A stretch of 64,000 nt of DNA from Streptomyces gilvus. GTDB lineage: Bacteria > Actinomycetota > Actinomycetes > Streptomycetales > Streptomycetaceae. The notes beneath the pieces were generated by a model. It worked only from the letters and a program-made list of their open reading frames with translations, did not search any database and was not told the DNA's origin. Within the stretch, counting starts at the first letter, position 1. Each line of letters opens with the position of its first letter. The DNA lies in assembly GCF_022513565.1 (NCBI RefSeq), contig NZ_JAKWBE010000011.1, positions 186,001-250,000 of the forward strand, written 5' to 3'. This document shows positions 8,258 through 17,681 of this stretch, in pieces. A program made the translations under genes and the position numbers.

Positions 8258-8533
8258 TCACACATGGATCGGATGCGAGGTCCGCCCCGAGGCCGAGTCG
8301 ATCTCCCCGTGCGCCTTGGTCAGCAGCTGCATCGCGATCTCGTTCAACGCCCGGGCACCGGCGATCTCCTCCCCCACCTTCGGCTGATGGGAGTCGGTGT
8401 GGTGCCGGGTCGCGTGTCCGTGGGCCCGCACCTCGCTCCCATCCGGCAGCCGGACGAGCGCGACCGCCTCGGTGTGCTGCTCGTCCTCCCGGAACTCCAG
8501 CTCGACATGCCATCCCACAGTGGTGTGCATCAT
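8258..8533 (-). CDS. DUF1876 domain protein
   Basis: 91 aa. A small actinobacterial protein of the DUF1876 (dsRBD-like fold) family: VGWHVELEFREDEQHTEAVALVRLPDGSEVRAHG, then a His-rich stretch HATRHHTDSH and a helical end VGEEIAGARALNEIAMQLL. Function is unknown. A very good ribosome site (GGAGGTGATC) precedes tandem ATG codons at 8533 and 8530. It is convergent with the serine hydrolase and follows the DMT transporter on the same strand. Confidence 0.85.
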   Translation of the reverse strand: MMHTTVGWHVELEFREDEQHTEAVALVRLPDGSEVRAHGHATRHHTDSHQPKVGEEIAGARALNEIAMQLLTKAHGEIDSASGRTSHPIHV

Positions 8534-8599
8534 GACGATCACCTCCGGAACACCTGCTTCCAGAGTGCTCCTCGAAGGGCCGTCCCGCACGCACCACCC

Positions 8600-8663
8600 C
8601 TACCCGGCCCGCAGCATCAGCCCGATCCCCCCTCTACCCGGCCCGCAGCATCAACCCGATCCC
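8600..8663. repeat. 34-bp tandem duplication of the DMT-transporter gene end
   Basis: CTACCCGGCCCGCAGCATCA occurs at 8634 and again at 8600 with a 34-bp period. The 8634 copy holds the last codons (GIGLMLRAG) and stop of the transporter; the second copy, past the stop, repeats the same codons and stop with one substitution. Confidence 0.93.
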
Positions 8664-9479
8664 CGCCACCAGCAGCACCGCCGCCGCCATCCGGGGCGCC
8701 CCGAAGCGCTCCTTGAAGAACACAGCGCCGATGGCGGCGCCGACGATGATCGACGACTCGCGCAGGGCCGCGATCGGAGCCAGTTCCGCCCTGGTCTGGG
8801 CCCACAGGACCAGGCCGTACGCGAGTACGGACAGCGCGGCGCCGAGCAGGCCGAGCGCGGCGAAGGGCCGTAGGACGGTGGTGAACTGTCCGCGTCGGCG
8901 GTACAGGGCGTACGCCGGGATCGCCAGGCCCTCCACCGCCATCAGCCAGGCGATGTAGCCGAGGGAGGAGCCGGAGGCGCGCACGCCGAGGCCGTCGACG
9001 ACCGTGTACCCGGCGATGGTCAGACCGGTCGCGAGGGCCGCGCCGATCGCCGCCCAGTCGGGCCGGCTGCCGCGCAGGCCCCACAGGGCGACCCCGGTCA
9101 GGCCCGCGCTGGACAGGGCGATGCCGGCCGCGGCCCAGCCGTCCGGCACCTCGTGCGCGAAGACGGCGGCGAGCAGCGTGACCACCAGGGGCGCGGTGCC
9201 GCGGGCGATCGGGTAGGCCTGTCCGAAGTCACCGAGGCGGAAGGACCTCATCAGCAGCACGTAGTAGGCGAGGTGGATGACGGCCGAGACCGCCAGGTAG
9301 GGCCAGGCGCCCGCCGCCGGTACCGGGACGAACGGCGTCATCGCCAGCCCGATCAGCGATCCGCCGCCCGCGATCAGGGTGAAGCCGACCAGCTTGTCGG
9401 TGATGTGGTGGGCGATCGCGTTCCAGCTGGCGTGGGTGACCGCGGCGGCCAGGACGGCCGAGGCGACCAGCGGCGTCAC
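8634..9479 (-). CDS. EamA/DMT-superfamily permease
   Basis: 281 aa, about ten hydrophobic helices in two EamA-type halves; the second half carries a typical RESSIIVGAAIGAVFFKERFGAPR near its end. It probably exports a small metabolite or amino acid. The GTG start at 9479 overlaps the stop of the YbaK gene (GTGA), so the two are translationally coupled. The last codons are duplicated just past the stop. Confidence 0.88.
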   Translation of the reverse strand: MTPLVASAVLAAAVTHASWNAIAHHITDKLVGFTLIAGGGSLIGLAMTPFVPVPAAGAWPYLAVSAVIHLAYYVLLMRSFRLGDFGQAYPIARGTAPLVVTLLAAVFAHEVPDGWAAAGIALSSAGLTGVALWGLRGSRPDWAAIGAALATGLTIAGYTVVDGLGVRASGSSLGYIAWLMAVEGLAIPAYALYRRRGQFTTVLRPFAALGLLGAALSVLAYGLVLWAQTRAELAPIAALRESSIIVGAAIGAVFFKERFGAPRMAAAVLLVAGIGLMLRAG

Positions 9480-9973
9480 GAGGTGCGCTCGCGCACGTCC
9501 ACGAGGGTGGCGCCGGCGTGGGCGACGAGGTCCTCGGGCTCCATCGGGAAGACGCTGTACGGCGTCCCGGCCGCCGCCCACACCACGTCGTGCGCGAGCA
9601 GTGAACGGTCCGCCAGCACCCGTGTCCTGGTCAGGTGCCCGAAGGGCGGCACACCGCCGATCGCGTACCCGGTGGTCTCGCGTACGACGTCCGCCTTGGC
9701 CCGCGTCACCTTCCCGGCGCCGAGTTCCGCGCGCACCAACTCGACGTCGACCCGGGAGGCCCCGTCCATCAGGACCAGCACCGGCACCCCGTCCGCCGCG
9801 AAGATCAGCGACTTGCAGATCTGGCTCAGCTCGCACCCGATCGCCTCGGCGGCCTCCGCCGCGGTACGGGTCGCCTCCGGGAAGCGGCGGACACGGGCGT
9901 TGAGGTCGTCGAGGCCGAGCTCCTTCAGGGCCGCGGCGAAACGTGGATGGGCTGCCGATTCCAAAGCCGTCAT
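9476..9973 (-). CDS. YbaK/ProX-type aminoacyl-tRNA deacylase
   Basis: 165 aa YbaK/EbsC/proXp superfamily protein, a trans-editing enzyme that hydrolyses mischarged tRNA (for example Cys- or Ala-tRNA-Pro). The conserved core CELSQICKSLIFAADGVPVLVLMDG contains the catalytic Lys, and the GYAIGGVPPFGH loop is diagnostic. The ATG at 9973 begins MTALESAAHPR; a GTG three codons upstream is also possible. It is first in a two-gene unit with the DMT permease. Confidence 0.9.
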   Translation of the reverse strand: MTALESAAHPRFAAALKELGLDDLNARVRRFPEATRTAAEAAEAIGCELSQICKSLIFAADGVPVLVLMDGASRVDVELVRAELGAGKVTRAKADVVRETTGYAIGGVPPFGHLTRTRVLADRSLLAHDVVWAAAGTPYSVFPMEPEDLVAHAGATLVDVRERTS

Positions 9974-10025
9974 GCACGGCACGCTAGCGGTACGTGTACG
10001 CGGCAGGCGACCGGGTTTGACCGGG

Positions 10026-10586
10026 TCAGCCGCGCTGACCGAACGTCACCTCCTTGGTCTCCGTCACCGCCGCCGTCCGCCCCGGCGCCCCCTGCCAGCG
10101 CCAGTACAGGTTCGTGTGCGCGATGACCTGGTCCGGCGGCGGGGCGCCCCACTCGCGCTGGTCGTTGGCGGTGTGCGCGTCGGCGACGAGCGTGACGTCG
10201 TAGCCCCGGACGAACGCCCCGTGGATCGTGGAGCGTATGCACGCGTCCGTCTCCGCGCCCGTGACCACGAGGTGGCCGACCCCCGCCTCGGCGAGGACCC
10301 GCTCCAGGTCGGTGGCCTCGAAGGAGTCGCCGTAGTTCTTGTGCACCAGGGGCTCGGAGTCGCGGCGCGGCAGTTCGGGCACGTACTGCCAGTCGTCGCT
10401 GTCTTTCTCGAGCCCTTCGTCGGAGTGCTGGACCCAGACGACGGGAACGTCCTCGGCGCGGGCCTTGTCGACGAGGGCGGCGATGTTGGCGACGACGGTG
10501 TCCCGCTCGTGCGCGGACGCCACGACGCCCTGCTGGACGTCGATCACCAGCAGGGCGGTGTTGGGACGTTCCTGAAGTGTGGTCAT
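10026..10586 (-). CDS. Isochorismatase-family cysteine hydrolase
   Basis: 186 aa. The catalytic triad of the isochorismatase/nicotinamidase superfamily is clear: Asp in LLVIDVQQG, Lys in PLVHKNYGDSF and Cys in TGAETDACIRSTIHGA. The proteins hydrolyse amides or ether-like bonds in the cytoplasm; no substrate-specific residues allow a narrower call. It stands alone, with its ATG at 10586. Confidence 0.92.
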   Translation of the reverse strand: MTTLQERPNTALLVIDVQQGVVASAHERDTVVANIAALVDKARAEDVPVVWVQHSDEGLEKDSDDWQYVPELPRRDSEPLVHKNYGDSFEATDLERVLAEAGVGHLVVTGAETDACIRSTIHGAFVRGYDVTLVADAHTANDQREWGAPPPDQVIAHTNLYWRWQGAPGRTAAVTETKEVTFGQRG

Positions 10587-10635
10587 GGGGTCACGCTAGA
10601 CGGGACCACTGACAATCGCCCCGGATCACGCCCAC

Positions 10636-10763
10636 GGCCCTCGAATCCGGCCCCCGACTCCGGCCCTCGAATCCGGCCCCCGACTCCGGCCCACGGATCA
10701 GGCCCACGACTCCGGCCCACGGATCAGGCCCACGACTCCGGCCCACGGATCAGGCCCACGGAG
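10636..10763. repeat. 26-bp tandem repeat running through the end of the 10750-11196 gene
   Basis: Five copies of a 26-bp unit. Three read GGCCCACGGATCAGGCCCAC plus GACTCC (10688, 10714, 10740, the last partial), preceded by two diverged copies (10636, 10662) in which CACGG and ATCAG are altered. The minus-strand stop of the neighbouring gene (10750-10752) lies in the last unit, and the same TGA recurs in the next two. Confidence 0.93.
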
Positions 10764-11196
10764 CGCCCGCCGCCGTCTGCCGCGCCGCCCGCGCCTGCGC
10801 CCGTGCCCGGCGTCCCGTGACCAGGCCGCCCGCCGCGCCCAGGGAGACCAGGCCCATCGCGCAGGCGCCGACGACGCCCTTGACGCCGTCCATCGTGAGG
10901 TACATCGCCACGGCCGTGGCGCCGTTGAAGAGGAACAGGAACCACAGGGTGCCGGGGCGGCCCAGGAACGCCTTGATCCGGGGCTTCTTCGCGATCCGCG
11001 AGCCCGCGATCAGCGCCACGACCGCCCCGGCGCCGCTCGCGGCGTTCTTGGCGGTGCCGTCGAGCACCGAACCGGCCGCGGTGCTCGCGGCGAGGCCGGC
11101 CACGAAGAAGCCCCCCAGCAGGACGTCGGCGACGGCCTTGCGGACGGCGGCGGCGAAGGGGGTGGTGACGGACGTCGTGGACCGGGCGTGCTTCAT
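10750..11196 (-). CDS. Small membrane protein of unknown function
   Basis: 148 aa with three or four hydrophobic segments: VLLGGFFVAGLAASTAAG, GAGAVVALIAG, LWFLFLFNGATAVAMYL and VVGACAMGLVSLGAAGGLV. The C-terminus is basic and Ala-rich (RRARAQARAARQ). I do not recognise a family. The ATG at 11196 is preceded by an AAAGGCCCC-type site. The last residues and stop lie in a 26-bp tandem array, so the C-terminus may have been created or altered by repeat expansion. Confidence 0.75.
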   Translation of the reverse strand: MKHARSTTSVTTPFAAAVRKAVADVLLGGFFVAGLAASTAAGSVLDGTAKNAASGAGAVVALIAGSRIAKKPRIKAFLGRPGTLWFLFLFNGATAVAMYLTMDGVKGVVGACAMGLVSLGAAGGLVTGRRARAQARAARQTAAGAPWA

Positions 11197-11354
11197 GGGA
11201 GGGGGCCTTTCGGGGAGGGGGTCCGCCGGCGGACTCGCCGACGTGTTCCACGATCCCGTCCGGCGCCCCGCGCAACGAGGGAGCGGCCTCCCGAACCCGG
11301 GGTGTAGCGCACTACACCCCGCGGCTCAGGAGGCCGCCGCCGGCTCCGGAAGGC

Positions 11355-13565
11355 TCAGGCCCGCACCAGCTCCCGGTCCTCGTCGGGGTCGGCGTCCTTC
11401 GTTCCGTCCGGGGACTTCAGGCCCTCGCCCTCGACGTCCACGTTGGGCAGCGCCCGGTCCAGCCACTTCGGCAGCCACCAGGCCCTGCGGCCGAGCAGCG
11501 CCAGCACCGCCGGGACGATCGCCATGCGGACGACGAACGCGTCGAAGAAGACGGCGATCGCGAGGCCGAAGCCGATCATCTTGATCATGGACTCGCTGGA
11601 GCTGATGAACCCTCCGAAGACGGCCATCATGATGACCGCGGCGGCGGCCACCACCCGGGCGCTGTGCCGGAACCCGGTGACCACGGCCTGGCCGGGCGTC
11701 TCGCCGTGGACGTACGCCTCCCGCATCCGGGTCACGAGGAACACCTCGTAGTCCATCGCGAGACCGAAGACCACGCCCACCATGAAGATCGGCATCATCG
11801 ACATGATCGGGCCGGTCTGTTCGACCCCGAGGAGCCCGCCGAGCCAGCCCCACTGGAAGACCGCCACCACGGCGCCGAGCGCGGCGAGCACGCTGAGCAG
11901 GAAGCCGAGGGCCGCCTTCAGCGGGACCAGGATCGAACGGAAGACCACGATCAGCAGCAGGAACGCGAGCCCCACCACCAGGCCCAGATACGGGATCAGG
12001 GCGTCGTTGAGCTTCTGCGAGAAGTCGATGTTCATCGCGGTGGTGCCGGTGACCAGCACCTGGGCGTCCGTGTCGGCCTTGATGTCCGCGCCCTTGGCAC
12101 GGATGGCGTGGACGAGGTCCTCGGTCTGGGCGGAGGACGGCTTGGACTTCGGGATGACGGTGATCACGGCGGTGTCGCCGGCCTTGTTGAACATCGCCGG
12201 GCTCACCGTGGCGACATCTCCCAGGCGCTTGATCTCGGCTGCCACCTTCGCGACCGCCGCCTTGGGGTCGTCGCTGTTCCTGGCGTCGGTGACGGTCATC
12301 AGGGGCCCGTTGAAGCCCGGCCCGAAGCCCTCCGACAGCAGGTCGTAGGCGCGGCGCTGGGTGGTGGAGGTCGGCTGGGAGCCGTCGTCGGGCAGGCCCA
12401 GTTCGAGCTGGGTGGCGGGTACGGCGACGGCGCCGAGGCCGACGACTCCGAGCAGCAGGACCGCGGCGGGACGGCGGACGACGAAGCTCGCCCAGCGTTC
12501 GCCGAGGCCGGGCTTGCCGGGCAGGTCGGAGGCCTTCTTGCGCCGCTTCTCGCCCGCCGCCCGTACCCGCCGGCCCGCGTATCCGAGCAGCGCCGGGATC
12601 ATGGTGAGGGCGATGAGGACGGCCACCACGACCGTGCCCGCCGCCGCGAGGCCCATCTTGGTCAGCATCGGGACGCCGACGACCGACAGGCCCGCCAGCG
12701 CGATCACGACGGTGAGGCCCGCGAAGACCACCGCCGAGCCGGAGGTGCCCACGGCGCGGCCGACCGCCTCCTCGCGGTCGCGGCCCTCGGCCAGCTCGCC
12801 GCGGTAGCGGGAGACGATGAACAGGGCGTAGTCGATGCCGACCGCCAGTCCGATCATCAGGGCCAGCGTGGAGGTGCTGTCGCCGAGGTCGAGGGCCTTG
12901 GCGAGCGCGGTGATGGTGGAGACGCCGATGCCGACGCCGATGATCGCCGTCAGCAGCGGCAGTCCGGCCGCGACGAGCGAGCCCAGTGTGATGACGAGGA
13001 CGATCGCGGCGATGACGAGGCCGACGACCTCGCCGGCCGCGCCCGCTTCGGCCCCGGACTGCAGCGCGTCACCGCCGACCTCGACGGTCAGCCCGGCGTC
13101 CCGCGCCTGCTGGGCGGTGTCCTCCAGGGCGGTGCGGGAGGCGTCCTTGAGCTCCATGCCGGATTTGTCGTACCGCACGGAGGCGTAGGCGACCGTGCCG
13201 TCCCCGCTGACGGCGTGCGCCTTGAAGGGGTCGTCGACGGAGGTGACCTCGGAGCCGTCGGCCAGCTCCTTCACCGTCTTCTCGACGGTCGCCTTGTTGC
13301 CGGCGTCGGTCATCTTCTCGCCGGCCGGCGCCTTGAAGACCACGCGCGCGGTGGCGCCGTCGGAGCTGGTGCCGGGGAAGCGCTGGTCCAGCAGGTCGAA
13401 GGCCTTCTGCGCTTCGGTGCCGGGGATCGAGAAGGAGGTGGAGCCGGCGGAGGGGGCGCTGGCCGCAGCGACCCCCGCGAGGGTCAGCAGGGCCACCCAG
13501 AGCAGGGCGACGAAATGCCGTCGCCTGAAGGCGAACCGGCCGAGTCGATAGAGGAACGTGGCCAC
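11355..13565 (-). CDS. MMPL-family RND transporter
   Basis: 736 aa. Two repeats of one helix, a large extracytoplasmic domain and five helices, as in MmpL/RND lipid or drug transporters. Visible hallmarks are the proton-relay segment GLAVGIDYALFIVSRYR with Asp-Tyr in the first half, and its counterpart GLAMDYEVFLVTRMREAYVHG in the second. It probably exports a hydrophobic compound or lipid. The GTG at 13565 has a GGGAG site. It lies 127 bp after tetR on the same strand and is probably controlled by it. Confidence 0.93.
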   Translation of the reverse strand: MATFLYRLGRFAFRRRHFVALLWVALLTLAGVAAASAPSAGSTSFSIPGTEAQKAFDLLDQRFPGTSSDGATARVVFKAPAGEKMTDAGNKATVEKTVKELADGSEVTSVDDPFKAHAVSGDGTVAYASVRYDKSGMELKDASRTALEDTAQQARDAGLTVEVGGDALQSGAEAGAAGEVVGLVIAAIVLVITLGSLVAAGLPLLTAIIGVGIGVSTITALAKALDLGDSTSTLALMIGLAVGIDYALFIVSRYRGELAEGRDREEAVGRAVGTSGSAVVFAGLTVVIALAGLSVVGVPMLTKMGLAAAGTVVVAVLIALTMIPALLGYAGRRVRAAGEKRRKKASDLPGKPGLGERWASFVVRRPAAVLLLGVVGLGAVAVPATQLELGLPDDGSQPTSTTQRRAYDLLSEGFGPGFNGPLMTVTDARNSDDPKAAVAKVAAEIKRLGDVATVSPAMFNKAGDTAVITVIPKSKPSSAQTEDLVHAIRAKGADIKADTDAQVLVTGTTAMNIDFSQKLNDALIPYLGLVVGLAFLLLIVVFRSILVPLKAALGFLLSVLAALGAVVAVFQWGWLGGLLGVEQTGPIMSMMPIFMVGVVFGLAMDYEVFLVTRMREAYVHGETPGQAVVTGFRHSARVVAAAAVIMMAVFGGFISSSESMIKMIGFGLAIAVFFDAFVVRMAIVPAVLALLGRRAWWLPKWLDRALPNVDVEGEGLKSPDGTKDADPDEDRELVRA

Positions 13566-13692
13566 GGAGGCGTACTCCCGGTCAGGTCGTGGGGTCTTTC
13601 AGGGCAGGGGTGACCACCCACGGGGAGGCAGGGGTGATCGTCCCGACGACGTGAGCGGTGACGTCAGGTGCTGGGGAGAGGGTGGGGAGGGG

Positions 13693-14286
13693 TCAGACGC
13701 CGAGGGCGGGGAGCACCACGGCGTCGATGTACGACAGGAGGAAGGCCTGCGTCGGCGGCTGCTCGTCGATCATCGTGCGGGCGGCGAACCCGCCGATCAT
13801 CATGTGCATCACGTAGTCGATGGCGGGGTTGTCCGCTCGGACCTCGCCCCGGTCGACCGCCCGCTGCAGCACCTTGCGGAACTCCGCCATCTCGGGCTCG
13901 ATCAGATACTCCTTGAACGCCTTCAGCAGGTCCGGGTTGCCATGGATGGCCATGGCCAGACCTCGCATGAGCGCGGAGTTCTGCTCCATCTCGCAGTCGT
14001 CCGACGCCATCGTGAGCGCGTGCAGGTCACCCCTGAGCGAGCCGGTGTCGAACGAGCCGAGCGACCCGCCCGGCTTGTTGTGCCGCACGGCCTTCGCCAC
14101 CAGCTCGGCCTTGCCGCCCCACTGGCGGTAGAGCGTGGCCTTGCTGGACTTGGTGCGCGCGGCCACGGCGTCCATGGTGAGGGCGTCGTAGCCGACCTCC
14201 CTGAGCAGGTCGAGCACGGCCGCGTACAGCTCGGCCTCGCGCTCGGGCGTGATCCGACTGCGACGCGCGGTCGCGACCTCAGTCAT
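13693..14286 (-). CDS. TetR-family repressor of the MMPL operon
   Basis: 197 aa TetR-family regulator. The DNA-binding domain spans about residues 12-60, with the recognition region YDALTMDAVAARTKSSKATLYRQWGGKAELV; the rest is an all-helical ligand domain. The ATG at 14286 follows AAAGGTGAG. It is upstream of and codirectional with the MMPL transporter. A perfect-armed operator candidate lies 69 bp upstream of the start, which suggests autorepression of tetR-mmpL and possibly an effect on the divergent protease gene. Confidence 0.92.
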   Translation of the reverse strand: MTEVATARRSRITPEREAELYAAVLDLLREVGYDALTMDAVAARTKSSKATLYRQWGGKAELVAKAVRHNKPGGSLGSFDTGSLRGDLHALTMASDDCEMEQNSALMRGLAMAIHGNPDLLKAFKEYLIEPEMAEFRKVLQRAVDRGEVRADNPAIDYVMHMMIGGFAARTMIDEQPPTQAFLLSYIDAVVLPALGV

Positions 14287-14354
14287 GCCACTCACCTTTC
14301 CGCTCGGGGGGTGCCTTCCTCGTACACCATGAACATACCCTGAGAACGAGCGAA

Positions 14355-14369
14355 ACGAAACCGTTTCGT
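14355..14369. promoter_or_regulatory. TetR operator candidate ACGAAAC-C-GTTTCGT
   Basis: A 15-bp palindrome with perfect 7-bp arms, ACGAAAC/GTTTCGT around one C. It is in the gap between tetR (starts 14286, leftward) and the tricorn protease (starts 14451, rightward). Size and place suit a TetR dimer. Binding by this TetR is inferred. Confidence 0.65.
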
Positions 14370-14450
14370 ACGTGCGCTGGCTCACGTGTGTGAAGGATCA
14401 GTAAGTATCCACAAGTTGCTCTGACCCATCCAGGGGAAAAGCATGGGGAG

Positions 14451-17400
14451 GTGAGCTATCTGCGCCTGCCGCACCTGAGCGGCGACCTGTTGACCTTCGT
14501 GGCCGAGGACGACCTCTGGCTGGCTCCCCTCGACGGCCCGGGCCGCGCCTGGCGCCTCACCGTGGACCGTACGAAGACGGGCCACCCCCGCTTCTCGCCC
14601 GACAGCGCCATGATCGCGTACACGAGCTGGCGCAGCCTGGTCCCCGAGATCCACGTCGTGCCGGTGGACGGCGGCCCGGGACGGCAGCTCACGTACTGGG
14701 GCTCTGCCGACACCCAGGTCTGCGGCTGGGACCCGGGCGGCACGATCCTCGCCGTCGCCTCCCACGGCGAGCCCTTCTCCTACTTCACCTGGGCCTACAA
14801 GGTCACCCCCGACGGCTCCCCCGGCCGGCAGCTCCCCTGGGGCCCGGTCTCCGACATCCAGGTCGCCGACATCGCCGGCGAGCGCAGAACGCTCCTGCTC
14901 ACCGGCACCCCGCCGCACGAACCGGCCGCCTGGAAACGCTACCGGGGCGGCGCCACGGGCCGCCTGTGGCTGCACGGCGAACGCCTGCTCGCCGACCTCG
15001 ACGGCCACCTCCACTCCCCCATGTTCGTCGGCGGCCGGATCGCCTTCCTCTCCGACCACGAGGGCATCGGCAACCTCTACTCCTGCGCCTACGACGGCTC
15101 CGACCTGCGCCGGCACACCGACCACGACGCCTTCTACGCCCGGCACGCCTCCAGCGACGGCACGCGCGTGGTGTACCAGTGCGCCGGGGACCTGTGGATC
15201 GTCGACGACCTCTCCGCCGAACCGCGGAAACTCGACGTACGGCTGAGCGGGCCGCGCGCGGGACGCCGTACGTACCAGGTGCCCGCGGGCCAGCACGTGG
15301 ACGGCATCTCGGTGGACGAGACGGGCCGGGCCGGCGCGGTCGTCGTACGCGGCAGCCTGTACTGGCTGACCCACCGCGACGGCCCCGCCCGCACCCTCAC
15401 CGACACCCCGGGCGTACGGGTCCGCCTCCCCGAGATGCTGGGCTCGACCGGCCAGGTCGCCTACGTGACCGACGCGGAGGGCGAGGACGCGATCGAGATC
15501 GCCTATCTGCCGCGGGCCACAGGAGACCGCGAGCCGCGCAGGCTCGCCTCCGGGCAACTGGGCCGGGCGCTGGAGCTGGTCTCCGATCCGCAGGGCGAAC
15601 GTCTCGCCATCGCCTCGCACGACGGACGGCTCCTCCTCCTCGACGCCACGGAGGACTCCAACGGCGAGGTGACCGAGCTGATCCACTCGGTCAACGGCCC
15701 GGTCCGCGACCTCGCCTTCTCCCCGGACGGGGCGTGGCTGACCTGGTCGCACCCGGGGATCGGGCGGACCCTGCGCCAGATCAAGATGGCCCGCATAAGG
15801 GACCGCCACGTCATCGACGTCACCGACGGCCGCTTCGAGGACGAGGGCCCGGTGTTCACCCGGGACGGCCGCTATCTGGCGTTCCTGTCCTGGCGCGGCT
15901 TCGACCCGGTGTACGACGTCCACACCGGGGACCTGTCCTTCCCGCTCGGCTGCCGGCCCTACCTGGTGCCCCTGTCCTCGGCCACCCCCTCCCCCTTCGC
16001 GCTGAACCCGGAGGGCCGGCCGGCCGCCGGGGGCCTGGATCCGGTGGAGGAGGACGAGGGCGACGGGGCCGTGACCGTGGAGGTGGAGGGCCTGGAGAGC
16101 CGGGTCACCCCGTTCCCGGTCGCCGCCTCCAAGTATTCCTCGCTGTACCCGGTCGCGGGCGGCGGGCTGGTCTGGCTGCGCTGGCCGATCTCCGGCGCGC
16201 TGGGCGAGACCTTCGCCAACCCGGACGACACCACCGGCCGTCCGACCCTGGAGCACTTCAACATCAGCAAGGCGAAGAAGTCCGAACTCGTCGAACACCT
16301 CGACTGGTTCGCGGTCAGCGGCGACGGCACCCGGCTGGTCGTGGTCGACGAGGGCGACCTGCGGGCGGTCCCCTCCACCGAGTCCGGTGACGGCGACTCC
16401 ACGGTCTGGATCGACCTGCGCCGCATCCTGCACGAGGTCGACCCGGCCGCCGAGTGGCGCCAGTCCTACGCGGAGGCGGGCCGGCTGATCCCCGCGTACT
16501 TCTGGGACCCGGGGATGTGCGGCGTCGACTGGAAGGGGGTCCTGGAGCAGTACCGCCCGCTGGTCGAACGGGTCGCGTCCCCCGACGACTTCGCGGACCT
16601 GCTGCGCGAGGTGCTCGGCGAACTCGGCACCTCCCACGCCTATGTCACGGCCGCCCGCCGCAACGAGGGCCCGCCGCACTACCAGCGCTGGCAGGGCCTG
16701 CTCGGAGCCAACTTCGTACGCAGGGACGAGGGCTGGGTGGTCAAGCGGATCCTCCCCGGCGACTCCTCGGACTCCAAGGCGCGTTCCCCGCTGGCCGGTA
16801 CCGGCATCCGCGAGGGCGCGGTCCTCACCCACGTCGACGGCCGCCCCGTGGACCCGCTGACCGGCCCGTACCCGCTGCTCGCGGGCGCCGGCGGCACGAC
16901 CGTGGAGCTGACGTTCACCCCCGCGGAGGGCGAGGCGGGCCGCTCCCGCCGGGTCGCCGTGGTTCCCCTGATCGACGAACGCCCGCTGCGCTACCAGGAC
17001 TGGGTCGCCAAACGCCGTGCCGTCGTACGGGAGTTGAGCGCCGGACGCTGCGGCTACCTGCACATCCCGGACATGGGCGGCTCGGGCTGGGCCCAGTTCA
17101 ACCGCGACCTGCGCATGGAGGTCTCCCGCCCCGCGCTCATCGTCGACGTGCGCGGCAACGCGGGCGGCCACATCAGCGAACTGGTCGTGGAGAAGCTGAC
17201 CCGCACGATCCTCGGCTGGGACCTGACGAGAAACGCCCAGCCGGTGTCGTACGCCTCGAACGCCCCGCGCGGCCCGGTGGTCGCCCTCGCCGACGAGGCG
17301 ACCTCCTCCGACGGCGACATGATCACGGCCGCCTTCAAACTCCTCAAGCTGGGCCCCGTCGTGGGCCAGCGCACCTGGGGCGGAGTGGTCGGCATGACCG

Positions 17401-17678
17401 GCCGCCACCGCCTGGGCGACGGAACGGTGATCACCGTGCCGATGAACGCGGCCTGGTTCGACGCGTACGGCTGGGGCGTGGAAAACAGGGGTGTAACCCC
17501 CGACCTGGAAATCCTCCGCACCCCTTTGGACTGGGCGGAGGGCCGCCACGCCCAGTTGGACGACGCCGTACAACTGGCCGTGGACCTCCTGGAGACCAAC
17601 CCCCCGGCAACGCCTCCGGATTACAGCAACGTCCCAGACCGTTCACGTCCAAAGCTGCCGCCCAGACCAACCCCCTGA
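14451..17678 (+). CDS. Tricorn protease homologue (S41 family)
   Basis: 1075 aa, the usual length for tricorn. It degrades oligopeptides made by the proteasome or other proteases in the cytoplasm. Layout: beta-propeller repeats (about 1-680), a C1 helical domain, a PDZ-like domain (about 760-850) and the C2 catalytic domain. Catalytic candidates: His729 in GTSHAYV and Ser953 in EATSSDGD, directly before Asp954 as in tricorn; Glu lies in VENRGVTPDLE. The DVRGNAGG motif is present. The GTG at 14451 begins MSYLRLPHLSGD, the typical N-terminus. It is transcribed alone and ends at a strong bidirectional hairpin. Confidence 0.95.
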   Translation: MSYLRLPHLSGDLLTFVAEDDLWLAPLDGPGRAWRLTVDRTKTGHPRFSPDSAMIAYTSWRSLVPEIHVVPVDGGPGRQLTYWGSADTQVCGWDPGGTILAVASHGEPFSYFTWAYKVTPDGSPGRQLPWGPVSDIQVADIAGERRTLLLTGTPPHEPAAWKRYRGGATGRLWLHGERLLADLDGHLHSPMFVGGRIAFLSDHEGIGNLYSCAYDGSDLRRHTDHDAFYARHASSDGTRVVYQCAGDLWIVDDLSAEPRKLDVRLSGPRAGRRTYQVPAGQHVDGISVDETGRAGAVVVRGSLYWLTHRDGPARTLTDTPGVRVRLPEMLGSTGQVAYVTDAEGEDAIEIAYLPRATGDREPRRLASGQLGRALELVSDPQGERLAIASHDGRLLLLDATEDSNGEVTELIHSVNGPVRDLAFSPDGAWLTWSHPGIGRTLRQIKMARIRDRHVIDVTDGRFEDEGPVFTRDGRYLAFLSWRGFDPVYDVHTGDLSFPLGCRPYLVPLSSATPSPFALNPEGRPAAGGLDPVEEDEGDGAVTVEVEGLESRVTPFPVAASKYSSLYPVAGGGLVWLRWPISGALGETFANPDDTTGRPTLEHFNISKAKKSELVEHLDWFAVSGDGTRLVVVDEGDLRAVPSTESGDGDSTVWIDLRRILHEVDPAAEWRQSYAEAGRLIPAYFWDPGMCGVDWKGVLEQYRPLVERVASPDDFADLLREVLGELGTSHAYVTAARRNEGPPHYQRWQGLLGANFVRRDEGWVVKRILPGDSSDSKARSPLAGTGIREGAVLTHVDGRPVDPLTGPYPLLAGAGGTTVELTFTPAEGEAGRSRRVAVVPLIDERPLRYQDWVAKRRAVVRELSAGRCGYLHIPDMGGSGWAQFNRDLRMEVSRPALIVDVRGNAGGHISELVVEKLTRTILGWDLTRNAQPVSYASNAPRGPVVALADEATSSDGDMITAAFKLLKLGPVVGQRTWGGVVGMTGRHRLGDGTVITVPMNAAWFDAYGWGVENRGVTPDLEILRTPLDWAEGRHAQLDDAVQLAVDLLETNPPATPPDYSNVPDRSRPKLPPRPTP

Positions 17679-17681
17679 TCC

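Noticed and set aside
14382..17573. 1063-codon minus-strand frame opposite the tricorn gene
   Set aside because: Low-complexity Val/Gly/Arg/Asp sequence with no domain; the plus-strand protein has all tricorn motifs.
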